Shown here: positions 13,031-23,599 of the stretch, one piece after another
How positions within the stretch are numbered: position 1 is the stretch's first letter
Layout of the letters: each line of letters opens with the position of its first letter
Source of the DNA: Lithospermum erythrorhizon
Lineage: Eukaryota > Streptophyta > Magnoliopsida > Boraginales > Boraginaceae
DNA: 64,000 bases
Direction: 5' to 3'
Assembly (NCBI GenBank): GCA_019722365.1
Contig: JADFUC010000767.1
Span: forward strand, 558,001-622,000
Notes under the pieces: generated by a model
What the model saw: only the letters and a program-made list of their open reading frames with translations
The model's database searches: none
Told to the model about the DNA's origin: nothing
Position numbers and translations under genes: made by a program

Positions 13031-15522
13031 TTAAAAAGGAGACAACGGGGGTAAGAAAAACCGATCCATGACATAAAATAGAGAATTAAGTGTGTGTGTG
13101 TGTGTGCGCGTCTGTGTGTGTGCGTGTGTGTGTGTGTGTGTGAGCGATGCAAATGAGGAGAGGAGATGAAGGTTACAGTCAGTAAATACATTGTGGTCAC
13201 TGGTAATATAGGAAACTACGACAGTGATGTCGTCAAGCTTTCCACCATAGTAGCGGAACCCAGCCTCTTGAGCTGCAGTGGAGAAAGGAGTTTGTCTATT
13301 TTTATCCAGTGCTCGTTGCCGGGCTAATGTAGCTATCTTCTGAGCTGTCACCTGAGGCGCAAATCCAGCTCTTACAGCATGCACGACCACGGCCGTGATT
13401 TCATTGTTATATAAATTGTCAAAAAGTCCATCGGTACCAGCAATGATCACATCCCCTGAAGCAACAGGGATTTTAAAAACCTGCAAGCACAAAACATGCC
13501 ATAATGATTACATAACTTCCATAAAGTCAAAACACAAAGTGCTTCCACAAGCTAGTTTTGATAATGGTCATTAAGGTGGAAGGAGGTGGACAGAAAGGAT
13601 TTATAAAGAGACCAAATTTAATTTGTTTTGACCTTTTGGATGAAGTTGCTATTGCATGATAAATAATTGATGAGTCTCAATACGGTACACTTATTATCAC
13701 ATGATATGTAATGGACGATAAGAAGCCTCAAAATTAGGCTAATTAGCACAAGCTAGACTCTTGCCTCCATTGTATATCTTTGAATTTAAGAGGATCTGGA
13801 ACTGCAGAAAATGACAATCTATGAAAAGGACGTAGTACTAATTTGAAAGTGATTATCTATTACAACTCAATTTTAATTACAGTTAGATCTCCTAGTCAAA
13901 CAATCTAGTACAGTGAGCCCTCCGATAAATGTGAAGTCTTCTGCCACTCAATAAATTCAGCTTTATCGGGTGCCAACATAAAAAGCTAGAAAGACATAAA
14001 TCTAATCACATAAAAAGATATAGAAACTGACCTCTCCAGAACTAGGCAAATCACCATCAATCCCAGACTCCAACTGATATGGGAAATTAAAATCATGCTG
14101 CTGTGAAGGAGACCTAAAAACAGTGGACCCTTCTCTAATGACCATAAACCCACTGTCACCAAGATTACAAGCATGGAGGCCCTGCAAAGAAACAAACATA
14201 CGGATGAGAAATCTGGGAGTAACTTCAGAAAACACATGTTTCCATCAGGATCTGGAAGTGGTAAGTCATGCGTAAAAAGTTTTTCCTTGACTGTCATCGA
14301 TAAAAGGTTGAAATCAGCAGGCAGGAGTTCAAAAAAGACTTTGTTACAGAGTTCAAGGCATAGAATCCAGTAAAGGCTGGCAAAAATGATTGTAACTCAG
14401 AAAACATTAAGTCACCTTGCAACTTCATAAATATATATCATGAAGCTCATCCTTTAATGCTTGAAGCTGCAATATATATCCTTGTGGATTCAAAACTTTG
14501 TCAGGATAGGGCAGATACGTAACAGAGATCCTGAATTTAGCTTCAATATCCTGGCTGCAGGGATATTTCTATATTTGACACAAAAGAAAAATAGAAGGGA
14601 AGAGTCATGAAAATTGATGTCAAGTAAAGAAATATGACGCAATAATATAAAATATAGACTTCAACAAGTTTTTAGTATTATAGAAGTGCTGACATTTTAA
14701 TATTAGGTTAAAATGTTAAATGGAGGTTGGTAAAAACACTATAAATTGCTAAAATCTTTATATTCAATATTAACAATACATTAAAACATACTCTTCAGCC
14801 AGATCTGTAGAACTTGAAGACAAATCCTCCTGTAAAGAATTGTCAAAGGATGCAGGGGCTGTGCCAGCAGAGAAACATGCCGGTGATGAGGTATGGATAT
14901 CACTAACTCCAATTCCTTCAAATGGAGGATTGGCTTTGCCGTTTCTCTTACCAACATTGTATATAAAATATCCATAAAGAACAAATTTATTTGGAAGCTC
15001 CTTATTTGTTAAGCTCATGCTGGCTTTATGATAACTGTGCAAACTTCTCTTGCTGGAAAAAGTGAAATTGGCCTTTGCTGACACACCATGATACATTGAC
15101 CTGTGCGTCAACTTACTGAGAGAGCAGTCAAAAAGGGAAGATTTCGAACCACAAACTGCCATGAGTGCCTTCCGAGAATCGATACCAGAAGAAACTTGAT
15201 CAGGCTCTGATATTAGGCGATCCACGTGATATCCGCAAGTCTGAAATGAAGGTCCTGAAACAGAAGGGATCGAAATTGCCCGAGAAAAGTCTCCAGCAAC
15301 TGAAATATTCTTCCTCCTGTTAACTGTATGCAAATTGGCTTGTGCGGCTGCAACAGATCCAGGCCTCACCACTACATGCAAATCTATTGAACCAAACAAC
15401 AGTCTACCCTGACTAATCAAAACCTCAAACGATTCCTGAACTCCACTTTGTTGTCTCAGGAAAAAAAAATTCACTCCTTGTCTGAGAGATCCACCAAGTC
15501 CAGAGAAATAATTAGACAGCAT
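13031..15522 (-). pseudogene. PP2C55/PP2C80-type protein phosphatase gene lacking the first metal-binding half
   Basis: Exon 1 (15522-14792) encodes a 243-residue N-terminus beginning MLSNYFSGLGGSL, as in organelle-targeted PP2C80 types. Exon 2 starts at 14554 and joins in phase to give FRISVTYLPYPDK, matching the family's YLPHPDK. The next family block (GGEDAHF, DGVGGWADVG and about 85 residues up to GSSTAC) is absent between 14554 and 14181. Exon 14181-14032 resumes with [11 protein letters not shown], and exon 13480 onward has GTDGLFDNLYNNEITAVVV and YYGGKLDDITVVVSYI. Two metal aspartates (GTDG and DDIT) remain, while those of EDAHF and DGVGG are gone, so phosphatase activity is unlikely. 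A weak remnant of the missing exon may lie near 14285-14340. The end of the frame runs into a GT microsatellite and reads as an HTHT tail. Confidence 0.8.
13090..13142. repeat. GT microsatellite at the 3' end of the PP2C-like gene
   Basis: About 25 GT/GC units, interrupted. On the minus strand, in the phosphatase frame, it would be read as alternating His-Thr before the stop at 13031. Confidence 0.9.
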
Positions 15523-15893
15523 ATTGCCCTATTCTACAACACAGATTTACTAGAAGCAGCTGATGAAACAAAACACAATCACTACGACAAAAATCAAAAG
15601 ACAGTCTCATAATTATCTTTACATATACGGACAACTACCAGCAGCCTCAAACCACCTATTTTCTCCACCAAACAAACGAGCAACAATCACCCAACAATAA
15701 GACCTGAAGTTAAACAACACCAAGAACATAAATTATGAAGATGAGACGAACAAAAACAAATAATAGTCAGCAACATTAATCTTATTACGCCAATCTGCAC
15801 CATCATTAAGTCTACATCTTTCCATCAGGGGGTCAAACAATAAGCTAATCAATTATACTAAGTGGAAAAAAGTTAAAAAATTTCCCACCAATC
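15523..15893. other. Leader and promoter side of the PP2C-like gene
   Basis: AT-rich and CA-rich on the plus strand, no coding signal. Position upstream of the start codon makes it the likely 5' leader region. Confidence 0.5.
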
Positions 15894-16125
15894 AATGAAT
15901 AACATCACCATAAACTAATATTTTAGCACAATTATTGAAATTCATCAAGAACTAATAAACCCAAGCACCATTAAATGAATAGCATCAACATAAACTAATA
16001 TTTAAGCACAATTATTTGAAATTCATCAAGAACTAATAAACCCAAGCACCATTAAATAAATAACATCACCATAAACTAACATTTTGAGCACAATTATAAA
16101 AATTCATCAAGAACTAATAAACCCC
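15894..16125. repeat. Three tandem copies of an ~80-bp unit
   Basis: The unit contains ATAACATCACCATAAACTAA, then TTTAGCACAATTATT, then AAATTCATCAAGAACTAATA and CCCAAGCACCATT. Copies start at about 15894, 15974 and 16055, with a few substitutions and 1-bp indels between them. The array lies 0.4-0.6 kb upstream of the PP2C-like start codon. Confidence 0.9.
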
Positions 16126-16603
16126 ATCAGACCAGTAATAACAACAACACATCAAAGATAAAGATGTAATAAGATATGCAATATAAAGACTAAAACATGT
16201 TCTTAACCTCAAAAGCATAATAATATTTAATATAAAGATTATTAAAAGAAGATAAATGAAAAAAATCGCTTTCGTGTAACTTTAAAAACAAATTGTTAAG
16301 CTCCAAAATTCTTGGGTACTTAATAAAATTTTAATATTTTAATTTTAATTATAAAATAAAAAACATCAATTAAAATAAATTGGATAAGGAGATTTTATTA
16401 GGAAAAGGGATGTAATTCTTTAGTGGATGTTGGTTTTCTGAATGAGCTGCAAATATATCAAGAAGAATATATGGTATGTGTATTGCTTTAAATTTAAAAG
16501 CACACGCACCTAAAAAATATTTTAAATAGAAAGTAAAAAAATATTTTTGGCACTGAACTCAGTATACGAATTAAACCTAAGGATAAAATAGAGCGTTTAT
16601 ATA

Positions 16604-16785
16604 CTCCCTCCATCCCTTTTTGTTGTTCCCATTTTCCTATTTTAGAAATCTCAATTTTGTTCAAATTTTACCAAAAATAGAAAGTTAAAATGGAGGAAAA
16701 TTTGGGTATGTGAGATGAGTTTGAATTTCTCATAAAGTTTGTATCATAATAAATGAGAATATTTTTTTTTTAGGGATGGAGGAAG
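16604..16785. mobile_element. Stowaway (Tc1/mariner) MITE, 182 bp
   Basis: It begins CTCCCTCCATCCCTTTT and ends AGGGATGGAGGAAG, near-perfect terminal inverted repeats of the Stowaway type. TA flanks it on both sides (16602-16603 and 16786-16787), the expected TA target duplication. It interrupts the left arm of the surrounding inverted-repeat element, so it inserted later. Confidence 0.92.
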
Positions 16786-16939
16786 TATATTCCAAACTTT
16801 TAATGTGAATTTTTTAAATATAGCTTGTTAATTAATTGATATTTAATATAATAATCGTTTTATTTAATTAAAAATAAAAATAAAATAAGCAGCGTCATCT
16901 TGACGCTTCAGCGTCTTACATAGCCCCAACAAATAAAAA

Positions 16940-17317
16940 TTGGAGTTTGGGCAGATGAAATTGGCATGTGATTTCTTGGAGGAGATAGTGAATCGAGGAT
17001 GGAACTATAATATCTCAATTATCAGCTTGTTCATACATAACTTCTGCATGGTTAGGGATCTTCGAAGTGGTTGGAAACTCCTGAGTGGAATAAAGAAATA
17101 TGGCATAGACCTTGACATAGTTGCATACACAAATTTCCTCAATGCTTTAAGTAAAATCTGTTGTCTAAAATTTGCAAGTGTAATATTATTCAAATTGGCC
17201 ACAACAGGGGTAGTTCTTGATTCAATTTCCATCAGCTCAGTTATTTGGTGGGGGCTAAGGAATGGGGTTGGAGGTAAGGTTGAAGATAATATGTTTATTT
17301 TATTTTTATTTATTTAA
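16940..17317 (+). pseudogene. Captured PPR (pentatricopeptide repeat) gene fragment
   Basis: An open frame of 125 codons with about three PPR-like helix-turn-helix repeats, for example YGIDLDIVAYTNFLNALSK and TTGVVLDSISISSVI. PPR proteins bind organellar RNA, but this piece is a few repeats against the usual ten or more, with no targeting peptide. The PPR similarity stops just before the inverted-repeat arms on both sides, so it looks captured rather than a short gene. The frame continues a little into the right arm. Whether it is transcribed cannot be seen. Confidence 0.7.
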
Positions 17318-17505
17318 TTAAAATTGATTATTATATTAAATATTGACCCAATTAAATATTTGTTATTTAAAAAATAATCCACAAAGTATAATATATATAA
17401 AATATCTATTTTGTCTTAAGGTTTCACATTATCTTTTGGAGTTCAGTGTCGAAAATATTTTTTTAGTTCAGTCTTAAAAATTATTTTGGCGTATATTTGA
17501 AAGGG

Positions 17506-18649
17506 TTAAAAAGTTTAGATATACATTTGAAATCAGGCTTGCTTAATTGAGGGTGTCTTTAGCAAAATTTATCCTATATCTTTTAATTTTAGTGATGGTT
17601 ATAAGAAATCAGAATTGTTGGCACATAAAATGGAAAGTGTTGTGGCAATATAGTAAGACAATAGTACCCCTTATTATAGATTATATTAATTTCGATCTGG
17701 CGATTAGTATGGGAGTAAAAATTATAAAATTGTCGCTTTTTTTTATAGTTGTAAGCTTTCAGCTTTTAACACCCAAATATATTTATTTGTGTTGTATAAT
17801 ATTTAAAAAATATATATCGATGGAAAGAGTTTGAAATATATTTTTTCGTTGATATAGTTTCATCAAATATTTATATAATACAAATAAAAGAAGCATATAT
17901 ACGGTGAGATTCGAAGGTATAACAAAGTCGAAAGTGGGCAATCTTTTTGTGGGATGGAGGAATCTTTACCATCAATATTTTTAACGTAACACACATATGG
18001 ATGACATCTTCGTCTTCAATGGTTTTTAACTTTTGTTTGATGCGTTTTTACGTCGATTTTGACATATATGATAATATAGCTTGTGTTCGTATATATAGAT
18101 ATATGATGTAGTTAAAAGGATATTAATATGCTATATAGTGGAAGTTAGTCTTACATGGAAGTTACCATGTAGTTATGGAATTTATTATGCAAATTATAAT
18201 TATGTCCTCAAATTAAAATGTGTTAATTTGTAGTTAGTAAGGGCATTAAATGGAACAAAACTTGTTTAAGCCAGAATAGCAGAAGCCCATCTTTTGAATT
18301 CTCTTTTTATATGCCATTATAGTTAGTGAGGTAGATTTGGTTAGTAACTTGTTAATATGAGGAAAATAAAGGACTTTTTGTCCAATTAGTTATCCTCGTT
18401 GATTTTTATTTTTTAGGTTTGGTTTGACATTAGATGGAAATATTACAAGTGGATAATCCGAAAAGAACCGAACTCAGATTGAAAATCTGATGTACTCTAT
18501 TACTTGCTTTCTAACAGGGACGGCTTGATCTAACGAGTACTTGCTTAAAAATTATTCATTCGTTAGATTCTACAAGAGGACTTTAACGAACAGAGGTTGA
18601 ACCTATGTTTGGCACAAATATCTAGGTTAATCCGTTCCTCTAATTAATA
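17506..18649. other. AT-rich intergenic region, nothing recognised
   Basis: Low-complexity AT-rich sequence. A frame at 17547-17834 is hydrophobic and AT-driven with no family similarity. Confidence 0.5.
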
Positions 18650-19498
18650 GGTTAGGAGTAGACGTGTCTATCGAACCGTGAGAGTCCAACCGAGCCAGCC
18701 CGTGTCACAATAATAAAGGGGCCTGGGTTCAATAGAACGGTACAGGTAAGCCGTTAAGGGAGTCTTTGCAGACTCTATTAGGGTTCAGAAGGCACGGGTG
18801 TATCGAGGCGATGGTGGATTGGTATTAGCTTTAGCACGTTTATCCCATTTACATTTTTCATTAAGCGTCCACAGGTTTTATATTTAATGGTGTAGTTTAT
18901 TACCAAAAATTTAGGAGCAATGATGATGAATTGAACAAATAACGTTTAATAGAAATAATTTTTTATTAATAGTTAGAATAGGTAGTTTAAAAGGTACAAT
19001 AGATGCTTTCTGCTTAACCACTAGTACCGTCTGAGCAGGACAAACGAATACGATACAATGATACATGCGGCCTTTTAAATGGTGAAACACAGAAAGTTAC
19101 AAAATCGCCCACGGGTTATGTTGTGGCGTTCCACAAATTCACGCCACCATTGTGAAACATGATGTGTTTAGGTCACCATCCTCGAACGCTCCATTTTCAA
19201 TTTTGACGTAGTCAAACTACAAATGCGTCCATAGGTAGCTTTGCTTCATGAGGCACAAAAGTTGGCCTTGAACAAAAGGCTGGAGTAGCACGAGGCTTTC
19301 GGCGGATGGATCTGATAACGCGAAAAAGCCTCTTTGCGGCGCTCTCTCTGAAATTCTTTCTGCTTGAGACATAGTGAACAATAAGAAATAATTGTAGCAG
19401 CTACAATGAAGTTGATAGTCATGAACTTGTGATTATTAAACATGAAAATGCTCTATTTATAGATCCAAGAAAAAACTTTTGCAACTTTTACGCTTTAT

Positions 19499-19775
19499 AA
19501 GCGGTGCGTTTTTCCGGCGGTACCACGTTCATTTCAAAGTATAGTTAACAACTAGTTTGTGTAAGTGGTAACGTTTGATCCCAACTTGAATTACCACGTT
19601 AGTTTTCAACAACTAGTTTTTATGTAATTTATGGCTACTTTTACTTGATCACAGCATTGAGTAAGTTAGGTATGAAAGCGATTTATCACGTTTAGTCCCC
19701 AATAGCTGAATTTACTTACTATTTTTTGTACTAAGCGAGGTACCGTTTAAATTCAGCGGTACGTATTGGGTCCTA
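19499..19775. repeat. Left subterminal repeat cluster of the hAT-like element
   Basis: Short motifs recur here: GGTACCACGTTC, GGTAACGTTTGATCC, TTACCACGTTAG, ATCACGTTTAGTCC, GGTACCGTTTAAA. The same GTACC plus CGTT words recur at 23319-23560. hAT transposases bind such subterminal repeats in other plant elements; binding here is inferred. Confidence 0.5.
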
Positions 19776-20148
19776 CTGCTTGAGAAATGTGATTCTAAGC
19801 AATCTTCACTTCATTTCTTCCTTGTCAAATAGTATATAAATGAAGAGAACTTTTATAAAAGGGAGACGACTTCACCTTCATGCATTTCTACATGGCTTCA
19901 AAATCATTTTGTAAGCGATCTCAAATTAATAACAATCACTTTCTAAGCAATTCTGATACTCGTTAATTGTTTTTCATTGAAATCTAGAATTTTGTTGAAG
20001 TATAAGGATTCAATCGAAGTCTAAGGTTCTTTCAGTAAATGGAGGCTTGTTCGTTTGCATGTCTACAATCTTAGCTTTCTTTCCGAAATATCGGTTGGTG
20101 TTATCACATCAACTTTTTTTTTAAATTGTGATATTTGTTCTTCTAAAT

Positions 20149-22740
20149 TAATGGCATCGAAACGTAGTCTTGGTAAAAATGTTCAAAGTGAGTTTGCTAG
20201 TGCTAGTATGTCTAATGATTATGTTAATTTAGAGGATGATAATCGTATGGATGAACTATCCATTATTAACTCTCAATCTAGTGCTACGGATACTACTAAT
20301 GAAAGGAAAAAAAACTTCATGGATTTGGCAACATTTTGAGATTAAATAGAATTGTAAATCAAAAAAGCGACTTGTTTAACTTGTAGGAAAATTTTAACAT
20401 GAAAAACATGTGGGATAAAGGAGGAGCGGATCCACATGCTTTCCTACGCACTTATTGGGTCGCCAAGATCACTAAGGATGGCGGTGTGGGGGGAGGTGGT
20501 ACACGAGGCACTGTGAAATTCATCGCGCAGCGTTTATAGGGGTTCAGTTAAATGTTGTGCGTTTCGAAAATGTCCTTGTTTATCGCTCGAGAGTTTAAAT
20601 AACGGGCAAAGTGGTCAATACAATGATATAATCCCAGTTAAGTTGCTACTTTTTTATCCAACGTGGAAGGCTATCATACATAGATTTAATCTTCAAAGTT
20701 TTTGCTTTAACATCAAGTATCCAACTAGAAGAACAAAGAAATATACAGAGGCAAGAGCGTTTCATTTGTAGTATCCAAATGTATCAATAGAAAGAGATTT
20801 ACATATAAGAATGTTAGTTTCAGTTTTTTATGATTTTTCTTTCTAATTTGTCCGTTTGTTAATCACGTAACCAAAAAATAGCAACGAAGGAAAATTAGAA
20901 AGAAAAAATCATAAAACTCAGCTGGACAATCATTTTACTTGGGACAAAGGCCGCAATATAAAATCAAAAAGTTATCATCAGCAGCAACGAAGATCTTTTA
21001 CAACTCTGATAAGAATTTTCGTTACGCCTTGCTTTCAGCAAAATAACATTCTTATAATAATGAACTTAGCATTGATACATTTTGGATAATGCAAATGAAG
21101 CGTCGTGTGCGTATTCTTTATTCTTAGTTGGATATTTGTTGTTAAGAAAAAAACTTTGAAGATTAAATCTATATATGATAGTCACGTATTAAAAAGTAGC
21201 AACAACGGATTATATCCGCAGTGGACCACGTTGGCCGTTCTTAAACTTGGTGATGAGGAAACGAGGATATTTGAAAGCGTGTGTGATGAGCTGACACTGT
21301 AATGCAACGTTTGGCGATGAATAGTGCGCCACGTACGAATTTAAATTTTTTTGCGAAAATCTTTTCAAAAATGGTCACGTCTTTAGTCACGACCCGTTAA
21401 CTAACCGATTCGGCATGGAAGACCATTTTTGCCCATTATTGAAACATAAGTGATGAAACGAGGGCGTTTTGAAAGCGTGGGTGATGAAGCCCAAGCCATT
21501 GCGAGCAGCCTTATGATGATTAAGGGGCTTTGCCGCTTCTTTTTAATGATTTGGGCACCTAGGATGGAAAATATAAGTTTGTAATCCGTAGTTCTTTGTC
21601 TTTTAATCATTGTGATGGATGACGTTTCATAAATGGATTCAGAAATCTCTTTGTTAATCCCGAGCTAAACTTATTCCCGTACTACGTTGCGAACTTATGT
21701 TTTTTAAATATTTTAAAAATCAAAAGGAGGCTGCTACAGAGGTCACAACTCTTTTCGACTTTACCTTATAAAATGTGTTTGTCTAGTGATATTGGTGTCT
21801 TTTGAGGGATTTTTACGTGTGTGTAATAGATTTGGATTAATAAAGAATGGAGTGCTTACAAAGAAAAAATTGTATATTTTTAGATCAATTGGTAATGCAT
21901 GCCCAATATTCAAATTCGAGGAAGGTATACTCGCTACTGAAAGATTATAAATGTTTGAATAAGATTGCTTGATTTCATTTGATAATACTAATCACGTTTC
22001 AGTGAAAACAAAGATGTCAATTAAACCGGATTTTAGTGAACTTTATTGTTAGATGTTTATCCGTCCTTATTCAGTTGCTAAAGATGGAATCAAAGTTGTT
22101 TGAGATGAGTTTATTTTACCAATTCGTAAGGCCGTTAGTTTAGTTGTTAATGGCGGGGTAAGAAAACATGAATATAAAAAAATTGTTGAGGTTTCCGGTA
22201 AGAAGTTTAAGAAATTCATTTTGGATGTTGAAATTAGATGAAACTCAACATACGATCTAAAAGTTCGTGCATATATTTATAAGGGAAGAAATCACAAAAT
22301 TTTATGAGGAAGCGTATGCATTGTTGTTCATTTCATATAATAATTGAAAATATTGTTATGAATTACTTAAGTTTCTAGAGTCAATTAAAGAATTACTTAA
22401 GTTTCAACTCGATATCGTCAATAACTTTCTTTAGAATGTGTTAATCACCGCTTTATTCATATGAGTAAACATAAAAATGAGTATGTTGTTAGATATGGTT
22501 CGAATATGGAAGAAAAATTTTTTAAAATATTTTTCTTCATGTACAGCGTGCGTATGCAATTGGTGCGATAATGGATCTAATCTTAGATTAGAGATTTTCA
22601 TTACTACGTCAGATTAGTATTATGATGCTTTAAAACCCTTTAATCAGGAACTTATAGTGTAATTAGAAGAAATATAAATATGGAATTAAGCTTGCATTTA
22701 ATACCCGTAGCATAACAAGTACTGATAAAGAGGCATGCCT
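20149..22740 (+). pseudogene. hAT-family transposase remnant (BED finger and catalytic core)
   Basis: The N-terminal frame starts MASKRSLGKNVQS at about 20149. With one frame change it continues to a BED-type finger (about 20305-20400) reading SWIWQHFEIK, then CKSKKATCLTCRKIL. After an interruption by an inverted repeat the core resumes at about 21980: ILPIRKAVSLVVNGG (22100-22150), then EIR-stop-NSTYD at 22225-22250, which is the hAT RWNSTY motif with Trp changed to stop, then AIGAIMDLILD near 22560. The C-terminal dimerisation region was not found. Several stops and frameshifts mean no activity. Confidence 0.7.
20440..21405. repeat. Large imperfect inverted repeat inside the hAT transposase
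   Basis: The left arm (about 20440-20865) and right arm (about 20880-21405) are colinear when one is reverse-complemented. Matching blocks include GTTGCTACTTTTT, ATAGATTTAATCTTCAAAGT, ATCCAACTA, CAAATGTATCAAT versus CAAAATGTATCAAT, ATAAGAATGTTA and TTTATGATTTTT-CTTTCTAATTT. The right arm has an extra ~120 bp (about 20930-21045). The loop is only a few tens of bases. It sits between the BED finger and the catalytic core of the transposase. Confidence 0.8.
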
Positions 22741-23318
22741 GGTAGGCATGCCATAGTGTACAAAGTTTAAATGTGCCCAGTGGCAGGAGGTTAAAATGTA
22801 AAGAGTTAACATAATCACCTTAAGATGCTTTCTGATTCTGAATGACAAATAATCCAGCTCCTCATGAGACACGAATGAGTTGACTCGATATTTATACTTA
22901 GCTTTGAATTAGTCGATATAATGATAGTAATCCTTTTTGATATATTAAACCGTTTTTCCTGTATTGTCTAAGATGGCAAAAGAAGTATTTTATATACTAT
23001 GTCTCTGATAGCTAGTGAATCCGTATTTAGCATGCATGAAACTACGATCGCTCCAAAAGGCGTTGAGACTTACAAGTTAGAGCAGTGAGTATGTGTGTGT
23101 AGATTTGTATAATTTGTATTCTTGTAAAGAATTCGAAAGGAACTCATGTGTAAACTCGGCCCTTGGCAGTATAAACCGTGAGCAGTAATAATAAAATGTT
23201 AGATTTGTTTCCACGTTTGATTATCATTAAAAATTACAGTTTATATATTTTTAATACCTCTTATGCCATTAAAACATCCCTCACACCTCATAACCGAAGG
23301 CGCGTTTTTATTGGCGTG

Positions 23319-23560
23319 GTACCGTTATTATTAAAAGTTACCATGCCTATGACAATAAAATTGAACATTTTAACTTTTGCTCTCTGGAAGTTTATCGTCC
23401 CACCGTTGCATATACAACGTCCCACCGTTGGGTATACTAAAGTGGTACCGTTGATGCAAAATGGTACCACGTTTAAGTCGAAAAAAAAGTAACTTTTTAA
23501 CTTGCTGGAGGCCGAGCGTGGTACGTTCGGATCGCAAGCAATACCGTTTATATCGAATAA
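23319..23560. repeat. Right subterminal repeat cluster of the hAT-like element
   Basis: Repeated words include GGTACCGTTATT, CCCACCGTTGCATAT, CCCACCGTTGGGTAT, GGTACCGTTGATG, GGTACCACGTTTAAG and TACCGTTTA. They mirror the cluster at 19499-19775. Confidence 0.5.
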
Positions 23561-23599
23561 GGGAGTTTGAATAAGCGCGGTTTTCAACTTCTTTCTCAC

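Larger units (their letters stand above)
16500..17505. mobile_element. Pack-type element: PPR gene fragment between long inverted repeats
   Basis: Two arms are inverted relative to each other. The left arm runs from about 16500 to 16895 and is split by a Stowaway MITE; the right arm runs from about 17283 to 17505. The inner parts share ATATTTAATATAATAATC and a T-rich AATTAAATAAATAAAAATA-type stretch. The outer parts share GAGTTCAGTG followed by AAAATATTTTTTTA, and CTATTTTRTC. Arms of about 210 bp suggest a Mutator-like or other long-TIR element. The 380 bp between the arms is a PPR gene piece. The outer limits are approximate and I could not identify the target duplication. Confidence 0.65.
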
